From JBHENW01 sp046261875 (lineage in GTDB: Bacteria > Acidobacteriota > Thermoanaerobaculia > UBA5066 > Gp7-AA6): 23,994 nt of DNA. The position numbers and the translations under genes are program-made. Each line of letters starts with the position of its first letter. The stretch's first letter is position 1. The notes beneath the pieces were generated by a model. It ran no database searches and was not told where the DNA came from. It saw only the letters and a program-made list of their open reading frames with translations. This document shows positions 16,428-23,994 of this stretch, one piece after another. The DNA lies in contig JBHENW010000099.1 in the NCBI GenBank assembly GCA_046261875.1, forward strand, positions 1 through 23,994. The letters run 5' to 3'.

Positions 16428-16457
16428 GATTCTCTGGCGTCCGCACTCAGCTCGGGT

Positions 16458-16466
16458 TGTGATATT
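16458..16466 (+). promoter_or_regulatory. Weak extended -10-like element before vapB
   Basis: TGTGATATT resembles an extended -10 (TGn followed by GATATT, four of six matches to TATAAT). It lies about 10 bases before the antitoxin ATG, which has no Shine-Dalgarno. If used, the transcript would be nearly leaderless. No -35 element is visible. The pair may instead be transcribed from the upstream operon, since I see no terminator in between. Confidence 0.25.
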
Positions 16467-16475
16467 GTCAGCAGT

Positions 16476-16721
16476 ATGAAGACAACCATAGATATTGCTG
16501 AACCCTTGCTTCGCGAGGCCAAGAAGGCGGCAGCCAGGGACCGGACAACATTGCGGGCGCTCGTGGAACAGGGCCTCCGCGTTGTGCTGGAGGTGCGCGG
16601 AAAGAGCGTGCCCTTTCGGCTTCGCCGCGCGAGCTTTCGCGGCCGCGGCCTCCAGCCGGAGTTTGCCGGGGCGTCCTGGGAACGACTTCGCGATGTCTCC
16701 TACACCGGCCGGGGCGCGTGA
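16476..16721 (+). CDS. vapB: VapB-type antitoxin (DUF2191-like)
   Basis: 81 residues. The N-terminal 'MKTTIDIAEPLLREAKKAA' followed by 'RTTLRALVEQGLRVVLE' is a beta strand plus two helices, as in ribbon-helix-helix VapB/DUF2191 antitoxins, which bind the operon promoter. The basic C-terminal half ('RLRRASFRGRGL', 'ASWERLRDVSY') would wrap around the PIN toxin. The stop overlaps the toxin GTG by 4 bases (GTGA), the standard coupling in vapBC modules. It starts 48 bases after the NamZ fusion gene in the same direction. The identification rests mainly on fold pattern plus the adjacent PIN gene. Confidence 0.85.
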   Translation: MKTTIDIAEPLLREAKKAAARDRTTLRALVEQGLRVVLEVRGKSVPFRLRRASFRGRGLQPEFAGASWERLRDVSYTGRGA

Positions 16722-17152
16722 TCGCCCTCGACACGAACCTGCTCATCTACGCCCATCGGGAGGAGTCCGCCTGGCACGAGGCGGCTTCTGCTGCGGTCGC
16801 GCGTTTGGCGGAAGGGCGCTCGGCCTGGGCGATTCCCTGGCCATGCATTCATGAGTTCCTGGCGGTCGTAACCCACGCCCGCATCTTCGACCCGCCGACG
16901 CCGCTGGCGAAGGCTCTGGATCAGGTAGACGCCTGGCTGGAATCGCCGAGCCTGACGCTCCTGTCCGAGTCGGAAGGGTACTGGGCGCGCCTGCGCGTGG
17001 GCGTGGTGTCCGGCCGAATCACAGGGGCGCACGTCCATGACGCGCGCGTGGCGTCTCTCTGTCTTCATCACGGCGTCGAGGAACTTTGGAGCGCCGACCG
17101 CGACTTCGGACGATTTCCGGGACTGACCGTCCGCAATCCGCTCGTTGGCTGA
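16718..17152 (+). CDS. vapC: VapC-type PIN-domain ribonuclease toxin
   Basis: 144 residues, a single PIN domain. The metal-binding acidic residues expected of VapC are in place: D5 in 'MIALDTNLLIYA', E46 in 'PWPCIHEFLAVV', D108 in 'HVHDARVASLC' and D127 in 'LWSADRDFGRF'. So the toxin should be catalytically intact. Its RNA target (often a tRNA in this family) cannot be predicted. It starts with GTG, overlapping the antitoxin stop. It is convergent with the second TonB receptor gene, 32 bases away, with no obvious terminator between them. Confidence 0.92.
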   Translation: MIALDTNLLIYAHREESAWHEAASAAVARLAEGRSAWAIPWPCIHEFLAVVTHARIFDPPTPLAKALDQVDAWLESPSLTLLSESEGYWARLRVGVVSGRITGAHVHDARVASLCLHHGVEELWSADRDFGRFPGLTVRNPLVG

Positions 17153-17184
17153 GGACGCTGTCCGCGGAAGTACCGAGGCTCGGG

Positions 17185-20058
17185 CTACCAGCTCAATCGG
17201 GTTCCCAGGCGCAACGTCCTCGGCGTGTGAAAGAGGATCGGCTTGCTCCAATTCGGGTTTCCGGAGGGGCAAGACGTTTCCGGTCCCGTTCCTGGCCCGC
17301 CACATTCATTCGGGTCTTCCGTTCGCCTTGCGCCCAGGTAGGTCCAAATCTCGTCCACGAAAATCGGCTTCTGATTGTCGGTCAGGTTGAAAACGTCCGC
17401 GAAGACGCTGAGCGTCAGGCCGCTTTTGTGTAGAAAGGGATATTCCGTTCGCAAGTCGATCGTGAAGAGATCCGGCGTTCGCCCGGCAGAGCCGCGCGGC
17501 GCGACGAACCGCAACGGGCCGAAAAACGCATGGTATCCCCGCTTGCTGAGGGGCGTGCCCGAGAGGTACTGGGCGAAAAAGCCGCTGACTAGACCAAACG
17601 ACCACTGGTATGAGCCGAAAAGCTTTGCCTGATGCGTGCGGTCGTTCGGCAGCGGGCCGGAAGCGTTTTGCGAAAGCTCGGGCAGATCGAAATCGGGGGT
17701 CAGGTTGGGAGCGCTGAACCCGATGTCCTGCTGAAACAGCCCGCTGTAATTTCCCTCGTTTTTCGAATAGACGTAGCTGCCGGCGAGCTGCCACCTGCCG
17801 GCCAGCCGCTTCTGAAAAGTGAGCTGCAGGGCGCGATACTCCCGCGTCGGCTCGTCGAACGAGACGGGCTCCGCTAAAGGCGCGCCCGTCACCGGGTGCC
17901 TGCTGAGAGTGCCGCCCGGATTTCCGACTATGTACGTCGCCAGATCATCGAGGGAGAAGTCCTCCAGGACGTCTCCGACTTCCCGGTAGACGCCGGTCAG
18001 CCCCAGGGAGACGTCACGTCCGATCTGGTACTCGAATCCCAGGAGGTACTCGTCGTTGTGCTGGGCCTCGAGATCGGAGGCGAGCGCGGAGCGAGAGCCC
18101 CCGGTGGATCGACTCGACGAGATCAGCACGCCCGGGTTGTTCACAGTGGGGAGAGACCCATCGTCCGGGTATCGGAAGTTGTATCGGTTGCGCCCGGTGT
18201 TTCCGAAGATCCTCGTGTTGATCCAGAGGGGCACGGATTCGTAGTAGCGGGCGTAGTGCGCGAAGAGCTTCGAGCGGCCCTTCCCTATCGGGTCCCAGAC
18301 GATGCCCAGGCGCGGTCCGATCATGTCCTCGAAGCCGAACTCGAGGCTGCTGGTTCCCCCGTCGTCGGCCATTCGTCCGGTGCTGTCGAAGGCATCGGCC
18401 CGGAGACCCACGGAAAGGGTCCAGCGGGCGCCTATCGCGATCTCGTCTTGCAGAAAGAGCGTTCGTTCTTCGTTCTCGCCCGGGCCATCGGGTTCGCGCT
18501 CGTCGAGCTGGGCGAAACCGGGACCGAGCCTCCAGAGCTGGCCGGCCAATCCTCCGGCGTCAACCAGCGTCCCCTCGCTGTCGTGGAACGGTCCGGCAAC
18601 GGGGGCCGGATACCGCACATTGAACTCGAACTTCACTTCCCGGAGCATTGCTCCCGCCTTGATTTCATGACTGAGCGGCCCGGTTGTTCCGTACCAGGTC
18701 CCGGCGAGCCGGACCTCATCGCGCAGCCCGGCGAGAGGGTCATAGACGAAGGTCCCGCCGAGGCATCCGGGAGCGAAGCTCATCCCGTTGACGACGAGGT
18801 TCGGATCTCCGCAGTTCTCCGCGCGCGCGAAACGCCCACCGGTTCCGTCTATGTACCAGGGCCGGTCGGCTCCCGGAGACCACGTCACCCTGTGGTCGTA
18901 GCGCCCTGCAGAGATCTCCAGGCTGAGGTCGTCTCTCAGGATTCCGTCGTACGACAGCACGAAGTGCTCGCTGTCGGTGTCGGCCTTCGTTTGCAGGAGG
19001 CCGGCGGCAAACGTGTTGTTCCACGTGTTCTCCGCGGGGTTCCCGAAAGCCGAGGCCGTCAGCCTGTGGCTCGGGTGGACCTGTCCGGTCAGCTTCCCCG
19101 TATAGGCGATCGCGTCGGACTCGTCCGTTACGTGAAGCCGCTGGCTCGTGACCAAATCCGACTCTCCCGAAACGGAGTTGACGCCGGCGAAGTACCAGAG
19201 CCGGTCGCGGAGGACCCTGCCCCCGAGCGTCGCGCCATAGTCGAGCTTCGTCGAGCCCAGGAACCGGTCGTTCCGGACGCCCCTGGGCGGGTCCGAGCCA
19301 AAACCGTCGTCCTCGTAGTAGCCGAAGCCGCTCCCATGGAGATCGTTGCTGCCCGATCGGGTCAAGACGTTGATAACGCCTCCGAGGGCGCCACCGTATT
19401 CCGGAGCTAATCCGCCTGTCTTGATCTCGACGGTGTCCAGAAACTCCGGCGGCATCGTACTGACCAGCCAACCGAACCCCGGATCGGTCGTGTCCAGGCC
19501 CTCCACGATGTATCGGTTCTCGGCCCCGGAAGCGCCCGCGATCGTGGGATCCGAGCGAGCACCTGCAGAATTCGTCACGCCGGGAGCCAGGAACGCGAGC
19601 TCGTGGTACGACCTCCGAATCGGAAGCTCTTCGAAGGTGTGTCGCTCGACGATCGTGCCGGTGGCTGCGCTCGTGAGGTCGAGCAGAGCTGGGGCCCCCA
19701 GAACCGTCAGCTCCTCTTTGAAGACCGGCAGGAATCGAAACTTGAGCGTGACGTCGCGATCGAGCTGGACGATTACTCCCGATTGCACGATCCGCTTGAA
19801 GCCTGCAAGCTCGGCTTGAATCTCATAAATCCCCGGCGGAAGGCTGGGCATCCGAAATCGGCCTTCTCCGTCGGTCGAGACGCTGCGCCGCCCGGGGAGA
19901 CTCGGGCTCTCTGCGCTGACCTCGACGCCATTGAGCGCTTGGTCCTGTTCGTCCCGAACCGACCCGCTGACGCTTCCTGTCGTCTGTGCGGCCGCCCGAA
20001 CCGCAATAGAGAGCGTAGCGAATACGATCCAGAGATTTCGGGTCAGGTGACTTCTCAT
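17185..20058 (-). CDS. Oar-like TonB-dependent outer-membrane receptor (second)
   Basis: 957 residues. Signal peptide about 1-24 (cleavage after RAAA), then a carboxypeptidase-regulatory-like domain at about 26-110 ('GSVSGSVRDEQDQALNGVEV', 'TDGEGRFRMPSLPPGIYEI'), a plug ('RRSYHELAFLAPGV', 'NRYIVEGLDTTDPGFG', 'EYGGALGGVINVLTRSGSND') and a barrel ending in 'RLGTRLSW' with a C-terminal aromatic residue. The start at 20058 is favoured over an upstream in-frame ATG at 20124 because a Shine-Dalgarno precedes it and the signal peptide begins there. It is the last gene of the two-component/propeller operon and is probably its output. The ligand is unknown; Oar-like receptors handle proteins, peptides or glycans in various bacteria. 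Confidence 0.92.
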   Translation of the reverse strand: MRSHLTRNLWIVFATLSIAVRAAAQTTGSVSGSVRDEQDQALNGVEVSAESPSLPGRRSVSTDGEGRFRMPSLPPGIYEIQAELAGFKRIVQSGVIVQLDRDVTLKFRFLPVFKEELTVLGAPALLDLTSAATGTIVERHTFEELPIRRSYHELAFLAPGVTNSAGARSDPTIAGASGAENRYIVEGLDTTDPGFGWLVSTMPPEFLDTVEIKTGGLAPEYGGALGGVINVLTRSGSNDLHGSGFGYYEDDGFGSDPPRGVRNDRFLGSTKLDYGATLGGRVLRDRLWYFAGVNSVSGESDLVTSQRLHVTDESDAIAYTGKLTGQVHPSHRLTASAFGNPAENTWNNTFAAGLLQTKADTDSEHFVLSYDGILRDDLSLEISAGRYDHRVTWSPGADRPWYIDGTGGRFARAENCGDPNLVVNGMSFAPGCLGGTFVYDPLAGLRDEVRLAGTWYGTTGPLSHEIKAGAMLREVKFEFNVRYPAPVAGPFHDSEGTLVDAGGLAGQLWRLGPGFAQLDEREPDGPGENEERTLFLQDEIAIGARWTLSVGLRADAFDSTGRMADDGGTSSLEFGFEDMIGPRLGIVWDPIGKGRSKLFAHYARYYESVPLWINTRIFGNTGRNRYNFRYPDDGSLPTVNNPGVLISSSRSTGGSRSALASDLEAQHNDEYLLGFEYQIGRDVSLGLTGVYREVGDVLEDFSLDDLATYIVGNPGGTLSRHPVTGAPLAEPVSFDEPTREYRALQLTFQKRLAGRWQLAGSYVYSKNEGNYSGLFQQDIGFSAPNLTPDFDLPELSQNASGPLPNDRTHQAKLFGSYQWSFGLVSGFFAQYLSGTPLSKRGYHAFFGPLRFVAPRGSAGRTPDLFTIDLRTEYPFLHKSGLTLSVFADVFNLTDNQKPIFVDEIWTYLGARRTEDPNECGGPGTGPETSCPSGNPNWSKPILFHTPRTLRLGTRLSW

Positions 20059-20061
20059 CTT

Positions 20062-20067
20062 CTTCCT
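20062..20067 (-). promoter_or_regulatory. Ribosome binding site overlapping the preceding stop codon
   Basis: AGGAAG lies just upstream of the receptor ATG at 20058 and overlaps the TAG stop (20068-20066) of the PD40 propeller gene. Ribosomes finishing the upstream gene would be placed at this site, which implies translational coupling of the propeller protein and the receptor. Confidence 0.65.
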
Positions 20068-22123
20068 ATCGCTTTCTCGCACCCCGCTGTGCTGAATCGA
20101 TCGATCGACGAGCTTCCTTACCATTCAGCTCCGGCGACAGGTTTTCCACCAGCCAGAGCTGCTGATGACCGCGGGTGCTTCCGATCGCGAGGTGCTCTCC
20201 GTCCGGGGACCAGGCCAGGCGGGCCGGCTGCAGGGCCGCCGTCTCCGGCAGCTCGCGCGACGCCTCGTTGTCCAGATCGAGGACCCATACCGAAGGACTT
20301 CCTGGGCGCGTGTAGGCGATGAACCGCGAGTTGGGGGACCACGTGAACCCTGGAAGGACTCCGCTTTCCGACCTCAGCACTTCTCGCCGACCGGTTCCGT
20401 CCGGACGAATCAACCAGAGGGACTTGCCTCGCTTGAAGGCGATCCAACGGCCGTCCGGAGACCACCGACCGGGCCGGGCGCCTTCCGTACTCGGGATCTT
20501 CAAAAGGGAACCTTCGCGAAAGACGTGCAGCCCGACGCTCTCGCCGCTCGAGGCGAAGCCGTCGAACAGGAAAGACAAGCCGTCGGGCGAGAACTGCCCG
20601 TAGGGCGACCCCTTTCGGGCCAGGGGTTCGTCCAGGAATACCGACGCCTCGCGAGTCGTCAGGTCGTACTGCAAAAAGAGGCGCCCCTTGGCTGTATTGG
20701 CGATGACCACGATCCTTCGGCCGTCAGGCGACCAGGTCGCGTTGTTGAAGTAGTCGCAAGGGAGCTCGATCTCGAGCTCATCGAAGCGTTCGACCGGCGT
20801 GATGTAGAGGCGGACCTTGCCGTCCGCGCGCCGACCAGATGCGTATGCAAGCCGTTTTCCGTCGGGAGACCAGAACGGCGCGTGATTTTGTCCCTGGACC
20901 CGGCTCGCGAGAAAGCTTCTGCCCGTGGATCGGCCGTCCTTTTGTGAGATCGGAAGCAGCCAGACATCGTTCAAGTCCGAGCCTTTGCTGTAGGAGAGCC
21001 GGCCGTCCGCGAGCCACATGTCCAGAACCGCTTCGGCGCCCACGTCCTTTTGCAGGAGGAACGGCTCCCCGAAGGGCTCTCCTCCCTTCATCTCGGTGCC
21101 CCAGAGACCCCAGCTGCCCGTCCGGTCGCTGCGGAAGGCCAGGAACCGCCCATCAGGCGACCAGATGGGATTGGCGTCCTGCGCGGGGCTCGGGGCGACG
21201 GTGCCAGTCTGGCCAGCCCGGGCAAGATCGATCACCGCGATCTCCGCCTGTTCGGCGCCGGCGCCCTGAGCCCTGGTCGTGAAGGCCACGTGCCGGCCGT
21301 CTGGCGCGAGGCGGAATCCGTCGCCCTCGATCTTGAGAAGAACGGGAATCTTCCCGGGGGTCGCGAGCGCGACAGACGCTCCATCGGCGCCCCCGATCCA
21401 GCAAAGGAGCCCGCCGTCCCTGGACCAGTCCAGCGGCCGCACGTAGGCCCCCGGGAGGTGGAGATAAACGACGCGCTCACCGGACTTCACGCTCACGGCC
21501 GCGGCCGCGCGGTCGCCGCCGACGTCCGTATCAAAAGCGATCTTTTCTCCGTCGGGGGACCAGTGGATCTCGTAGTGGGGCATCTCGAGGCGCGGCCGGC
21601 TGAGCGACCGCGTCTGTCCGTTCCGAAGGTCCTGGACCTGCAGGGTGAGCGTCTCCCAGTCGTAGTAGGCGATCGACTTTCCGTCGGGGGAGAGGGATCC
21701 GGCCGAGAACAACTGTTTGCCATTCTTCAACTTGATCTGTCTGACCGTCACGCCCGTGGGTATGTCGGGTTCCCGGCCCTTCTCGAACGCGCTCAGCTTC
21801 TCTCGGGCAATCCGCGCTTCGGGCTGGTCGGCGTACCGCTCCAGGATCTCTCGGTATGCCTGCGTCGCCCCGTCCAGTCCGAGGCGTTCGTAGCAGGAGC
21901 CGATTCGCAGCAGCGCGCGCGCGGCCAGCTTTCGGTCTTCTGGAAACTCCTCGGCAACGCGCCGGTAGAGCTTGATCGCCGCCTCCAGGTCGCCGCGGCC
22001 TTGCTCCAGGAAATAGGCCCGCTCGTACAGAATCCCCGCAGATTCGCCGGCTGACATCCGTACGGAGACACCCAGAGCGCAGACAAGAACCGCTATTCGG
22101 AAGAGATGGGACCGTCGTCTCAT
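20066..22123 (-). CDS. Exported TPR + PD40 (TolB-like) beta-propeller protein
   Basis: 685 residues. A basic N-terminus and hydrophobic stretch (MRRRSHLFRIAVLVCALGV, cleavage near SAGE) indicate export. A TPR-like helical region at about 28-120 ('ILYERAYFLEQGRGDLEAAI', 'IGSCYERLGLDGATQAYREI') resembles BamD/YbgF-type repeats. The rest is about 11 PD40 repeats with the recurring 'WSPDGxxIAF' motif (for example HWSPDGEKIAF, IWSPDGRFLAF, FWSPDGKRLAY, AWSPDGEHLAI), giving one or two propellers of the TolB type. No peptidase domain follows, unlike in prolyl oligopeptidases. A periplasmic binding or adaptor role between regulator and receptor is an inference. ATG overlaps the response-regulator stop (ATGA). 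Confidence 0.88.
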   Translation of the reverse strand: MRRRSHLFRIAVLVCALGVSVRMSAGESAGILYERAYFLEQGRGDLEAAIKLYRRVAEEFPEDRKLAARALLRIGSCYERLGLDGATQAYREILERYADQPEARIAREKLSAFEKGREPDIPTGVTVRQIKLKNGKQLFSAGSLSPDGKSIAYYDWETLTLQVQDLRNGQTRSLSRPRLEMPHYEIHWSPDGEKIAFDTDVGGDRAAAAVSVKSGERVVYLHLPGAYVRPLDWSRDGGLLCWIGGADGASVALATPGKIPVLLKIEGDGFRLAPDGRHVAFTTRAQGAGAEQAEIAVIDLARAGQTGTVAPSPAQDANPIWSPDGRFLAFRSDRTGSWGLWGTEMKGGEPFGEPFLLQKDVGAEAVLDMWLADGRLSYSKGSDLNDVWLLPISQKDGRSTGRSFLASRVQGQNHAPFWSPDGKRLAYASGRRADGKVRLYITPVERFDELEIELPCDYFNNATWSPDGRRIVVIANTAKGRLFLQYDLTTREASVFLDEPLARKGSPYGQFSPDGLSFLFDGFASSGESVGLHVFREGSLLKIPSTEGARPGRWSPDGRWIAFKRGKSLWLIRPDGTGRREVLRSESGVLPGFTWSPNSRFIAYTRPGSPSVWVLDLDNEASRELPETAALQPARLAWSPDGEHLAIGSTRGHQQLWLVENLSPELNGKEARRSIDSAQRGARKR

Positions 22124-22818
22124 GGACGGCTTCCTTCCGGCACGAACTTGTAGCCGACGCTCCGGATGCTCAAGATGAAGCGGGGGCTCGCCGGGTCGCT
22201 CTCGACCTTCTGCCGGATGTTGAAGATCTGGTTGTCGACGGACCGATCCGTGATGTACACGTCTTCGCCCCAGACCTGATTTAAGAACTCGTCGCGCCGG
22301 ATGACCTCGCCCGGCCGTTCCGCGAAGAGCTTGAGGATGCGGAATTCCCGCGGCGTCAGCTCGAGCGCCCTTCCGTTCTTCCGCGCCTCGAAGCGCCGGA
22401 AGTCGAGCGCGACCTCGCCGAATTCGAGCCTCTCAACGGGGCCTCGTGCCGCCGCCTCTTCGTTCCGGCGCAGGATTGCTTTCACGCGGGCGACGACTTC
22501 GCGAAGGCTGAACGGCTTGGTGACGTAGTCGTCGGCGCCGAGCTCGAGGCCGAGGAGTTTGTCGATCTCTTCTCCCTTGGCCGTCAGAATGAGCACCGGG
22601 ACGCGGTCCCCCTGCCGGCGGAGTCGCTTGACGAACTCGAGGCCGGTCAGTTTCGGCATCATCACGTCGAGGATCACGAGGTCGGGGCGTTTGGCGAGCG
22701 CCGCCATTCCCTCTTCGCCGTCTTGCGCCGAGAGCACTCGGAAACCTTCCATCGCGAGCTCGTCGCTCAGCGCCAGCACGATGCCCGGCTCGTCGTCCAC
22801 GATGAGTATCGTCTTCAT
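22120..22818 (-). CDS. OmpR/PhoB-family response regulator
   Basis: 232 residues. Receiver domain 1-118: acidic pair D8-D9 ('LIVDDEPG'), phospho-acceptor D51 ('LVILDVMMPKLTG'), T79 ('LILTAKG') and K101 ('VTKPFSLREV'), all conserved. Winged-helix DNA-binding domain about 128-226: 'LELTPREFRILKLFAERPGE', 'RDEFLNQVWGEDVYITDRSV', 'SVGYKFVPEG'. The ATG at 22818 is chosen because the receiver starts exactly there and it overlaps the kinase stop. It should be phosphorylated by the adjacent histidine kinase and activate or repress promoters, probably including its own operon. Confidence 0.95.
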   Translation of the reverse strand: MKTILIVDDEPGIVLALSDELAMEGFRVLSAQDGEEGMAALAKRPDLVILDVMMPKLTGLEFVKRLRRQGDRVPVLILTAKGEEIDKLLGLELGADDYVTKPFSLREVVARVKAILRRNEEAAARGPVERLEFGEVALDFRRFEARKNGRALELTPREFRILKLFAERPGEVIRRDEFLNQVWGEDVYITDRSVDNQIFNIRQKVESDPASPRFILSIRSVGYKFVPEGSRP

Positions 22819-23994
22819 GCTTCGGGGGTCGGAGTTTCCGGCAGGGGAATCGAGAGGGTGAAGACGCTGCCGGATCCCGGCGGCGATTCGACGGTGACTC
22901 GGCCGCCGTGGCCCGCCATGACGTGTTCGACGAGGGAGAGCCCCAGCCCGAGGCCCGGCACCGGCCGTGACCTCGTGTCCCGCCCCCGGTAGAACTTGCT
23001 GAAGATCGCCGCGACCTCGTCCGGCGGAATTCCGGACCCCCGGTCCGCCACGCTGATCCGCAGAGCATGAGAGTTCCGTTCGACCGCGACGCGGATCCAC
23101 TTCTCTCCCTGCGAGTACTTCACCGCGTTGTCGAGCAGGTTCAGCAGGGCCTGGGAGATCGCGTCCCGGTCCACACGGACCTTCGCCAGATCGGATCGGA
23201 TGTCCGTTTCGATCGTGAAGCCCTTGGCCGAGGCGCCAGCCTCGAAGGTCGACAGGAGGTCCCGCACCAGCTGAGGCAAGTCCGTTTCCTCGCGGGAGTA
23301 CTCCTTGCGGCCCTCTTCCATGCGGGAGAAGTCGAGCACGTTGTTGACAAGGCGCGTGACACGTTGAAGCTCGCCCGAGATGATGTCGTAGTACCGCTGC
23401 CTGCGCTGGGGGTCCGAGACGTGACCGGCCTGAAGGCGATCCATCAGCGCCCGCATGGAGGCGATCGGCGTCTTGAACTCGTGGGAGACCAGCGAGACGA
23501 AGTCGGACTTGATTCGGATGACCTCCATCTCGTGATGGACCGTCCGAGCGATGAAGAACGCCCCGAGGAGCAGGACCGCGATGAGGAGCCCGGTCAGGAC
23601 GACGTAGAGGTTCCTCGTCCGCCGAACGAAGTGTTCGAGCTCCGAGGCGTTTGGAAACAGCGTCACCGTCCAGTCGGGAAGGCCGTCTCCCAGCTTCTCA
23701 CGCACGAAGATGTCGCCGGGCTCGAGCGCCGGGTCTCCGGAGATGATTTTGCCGGCGGCATCGACCACCTGCGCTCGGGAGCCGCTTCCTACATCCACTG
23801 CGCTGAGCGTGTCCAGAAGCGTCTTTCGGCTGAGGGTGGCGAGGAGCTGGGCTCTTGCCTTCGCGCGGTTGTTGGTGCTCGGCGGGAAGGGGGCTGCGAC
23901 GACCATGGCCTGCGACCCTGGAAGCCAGAACGACGCTCTCGGGGGCGCGCCGTCTCCGGCGGATCTCACACGGGCGGCCATCTCCTCGGCCAGG
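22815..23994 (-). CDS. Membrane sensor histidine kinase, 5' end outside window
   Basis: The last 392 residues are visible; the frame is open to the window edge. The remaining sensor part (roughly the first 125 residues) looks extracytoplasmic ('VVDAAGKIISGDPALEPGD'), followed by one membrane helix 'LYVVLTGLLIAVLLLGAFFIA'. There is no clear HAMP domain. The catalytic core follows: H box 'FVSLVSHEFKTPIASMR' with the phosphorylatable His, N box 'LLNLLDNAVKYS', G1 'DRGSGIPPDE', F box 'FSKFYRG' and G2 'GLGLGLSLVEH'. All motifs are intact, so it should be active as a HisKA/HATPase kinase. TGA overlaps the regulator ATG (ATGA). The signal is unknown. Confidence 0.95.
   Translation of the reverse strand, partial: LAEEMAARVRSAGDGAPPRASFWLPGSQAMVVAAPFPPSTNNRAKARAQLLATLSRKTLLDTLSAVDVGSGSRAQVVDAAGKIISGDPALEPGDIFVREKLGDGLPDWTVTLFPNASELEHFVRRTRNLYVVLTGLLIAVLLLGAFFIARTVHHEMEVIRIKSDFVSLVSHEFKTPIASMRALMDRLQAGHVSDPQRRQRYYDIISGELQRVTRLVNNVLDFSRMEEGRKEYSREETDLPQLVRDLLSTFEAGASAKGFTIETDIRSDLAKVRVDRDAISQALLNLLDNAVKYSQGEKWIRVAVERNSHALRISVADRGSGIPPDEVAAIFSKFYRGRDTRSRPVPGLGLGLSLVEHVMAGHGGRVTVESPPGSGSVFTLSIPLPETPTPEA

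Noticed and set aside
17153..17184. Possible terminator between vapC and the second TonB receptor
   Set aside because: The only self-complementary stretch (CCGAGGCTCGG) leaves almost no loop, and there is no U-rich tail on either strand.
1..23994. CRISPR array, insertion sequences, tRNA or rRNA genes, phage genes
   Set aside because: No regularly spaced repeats, transposase motifs, terminal inverted repeats or RNA-gene signatures were recognised by reading; no tool-based search was possible.

Overview
The window is GC-rich, densely coded DNA. It most resembles an Acidobacteriota-type genome (inference, no marker gene present). The pointers are two Oar-like TonB receptors with carboxypeptidase-regulatory N-terminal domains, an ECF sigma factor overlapping a Ser/Thr kinase with TPR repeats, a TPR + PD40 propeller protein, and a secreted beta-helix protein with a 'PCRVADTR' C-terminal module. 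I found no rRNA, tRNA, CRISPR array, transposase or phage gene.

Layout. (1) 1-1305, minus: 3'-truncated secreted beta-helix protein. Its signal-peptide-like 5' stretch lies in another frame, so the gene looks broken or rearranged at its start. (2) 1306-1714: divergent intergenic region with a G-quadruplex motif. (3) 1715-5770, plus: ECF sigma factor, then a receptor-type Ser/Thr kinase with TPRs (23-bp overlap), then an exported acetamidase/formamidase-family protein with no ordinary start codon. A hairpin terminator follows, oriented for the convergent gene. (4) 5817-8885, minus: Oar-like TonB receptor, divergent from (5) 9066-16427, plus: four genes joined by 4-bp stop/start overlaps. These are an SSS symporter, a lipoprotein-type NagZ (GH3 N-acetylglucosaminidase), a second SSS symporter, and a 770-residue fusion of a serine beta-lactamase-like domain (AmiE/YbbE-like) with a NamZ (DUF1343) exo-N-acetylmuramidase domain. 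(6) 16476-17152, plus: VapB/VapC toxin-antitoxin pair. (7) 17185-23994, minus (transcribed from right to left): membrane histidine kinase (5' end outside the window), OmpR-type response regulator, TPR + PD40 propeller protein and a second Oar-like TonB receptor. These are coupled by ATGA overlaps and, for the last gene, by an SD sequence overlapping the preceding stop codon.

How they work together. Region 5 carries the three activities of the Bacillus subtilis muropeptide-salvage set (AmiE, NagZ, NamZ), but with two SSS symporters where Bacillus has a PTS permease (MurP). The best reading is an exolytic peptidoglycan scavenging system: stem peptides, GlcNAc and MurNAc are released outside the cytoplasm and imported with sodium. 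The divergent TonB receptor could be its outer-membrane port. Region 7 looks like a sensor-regulated outer-membrane uptake or surface system with unknown ligand. Region 3 is a signalling unit with an exported amidase-family protein attached.
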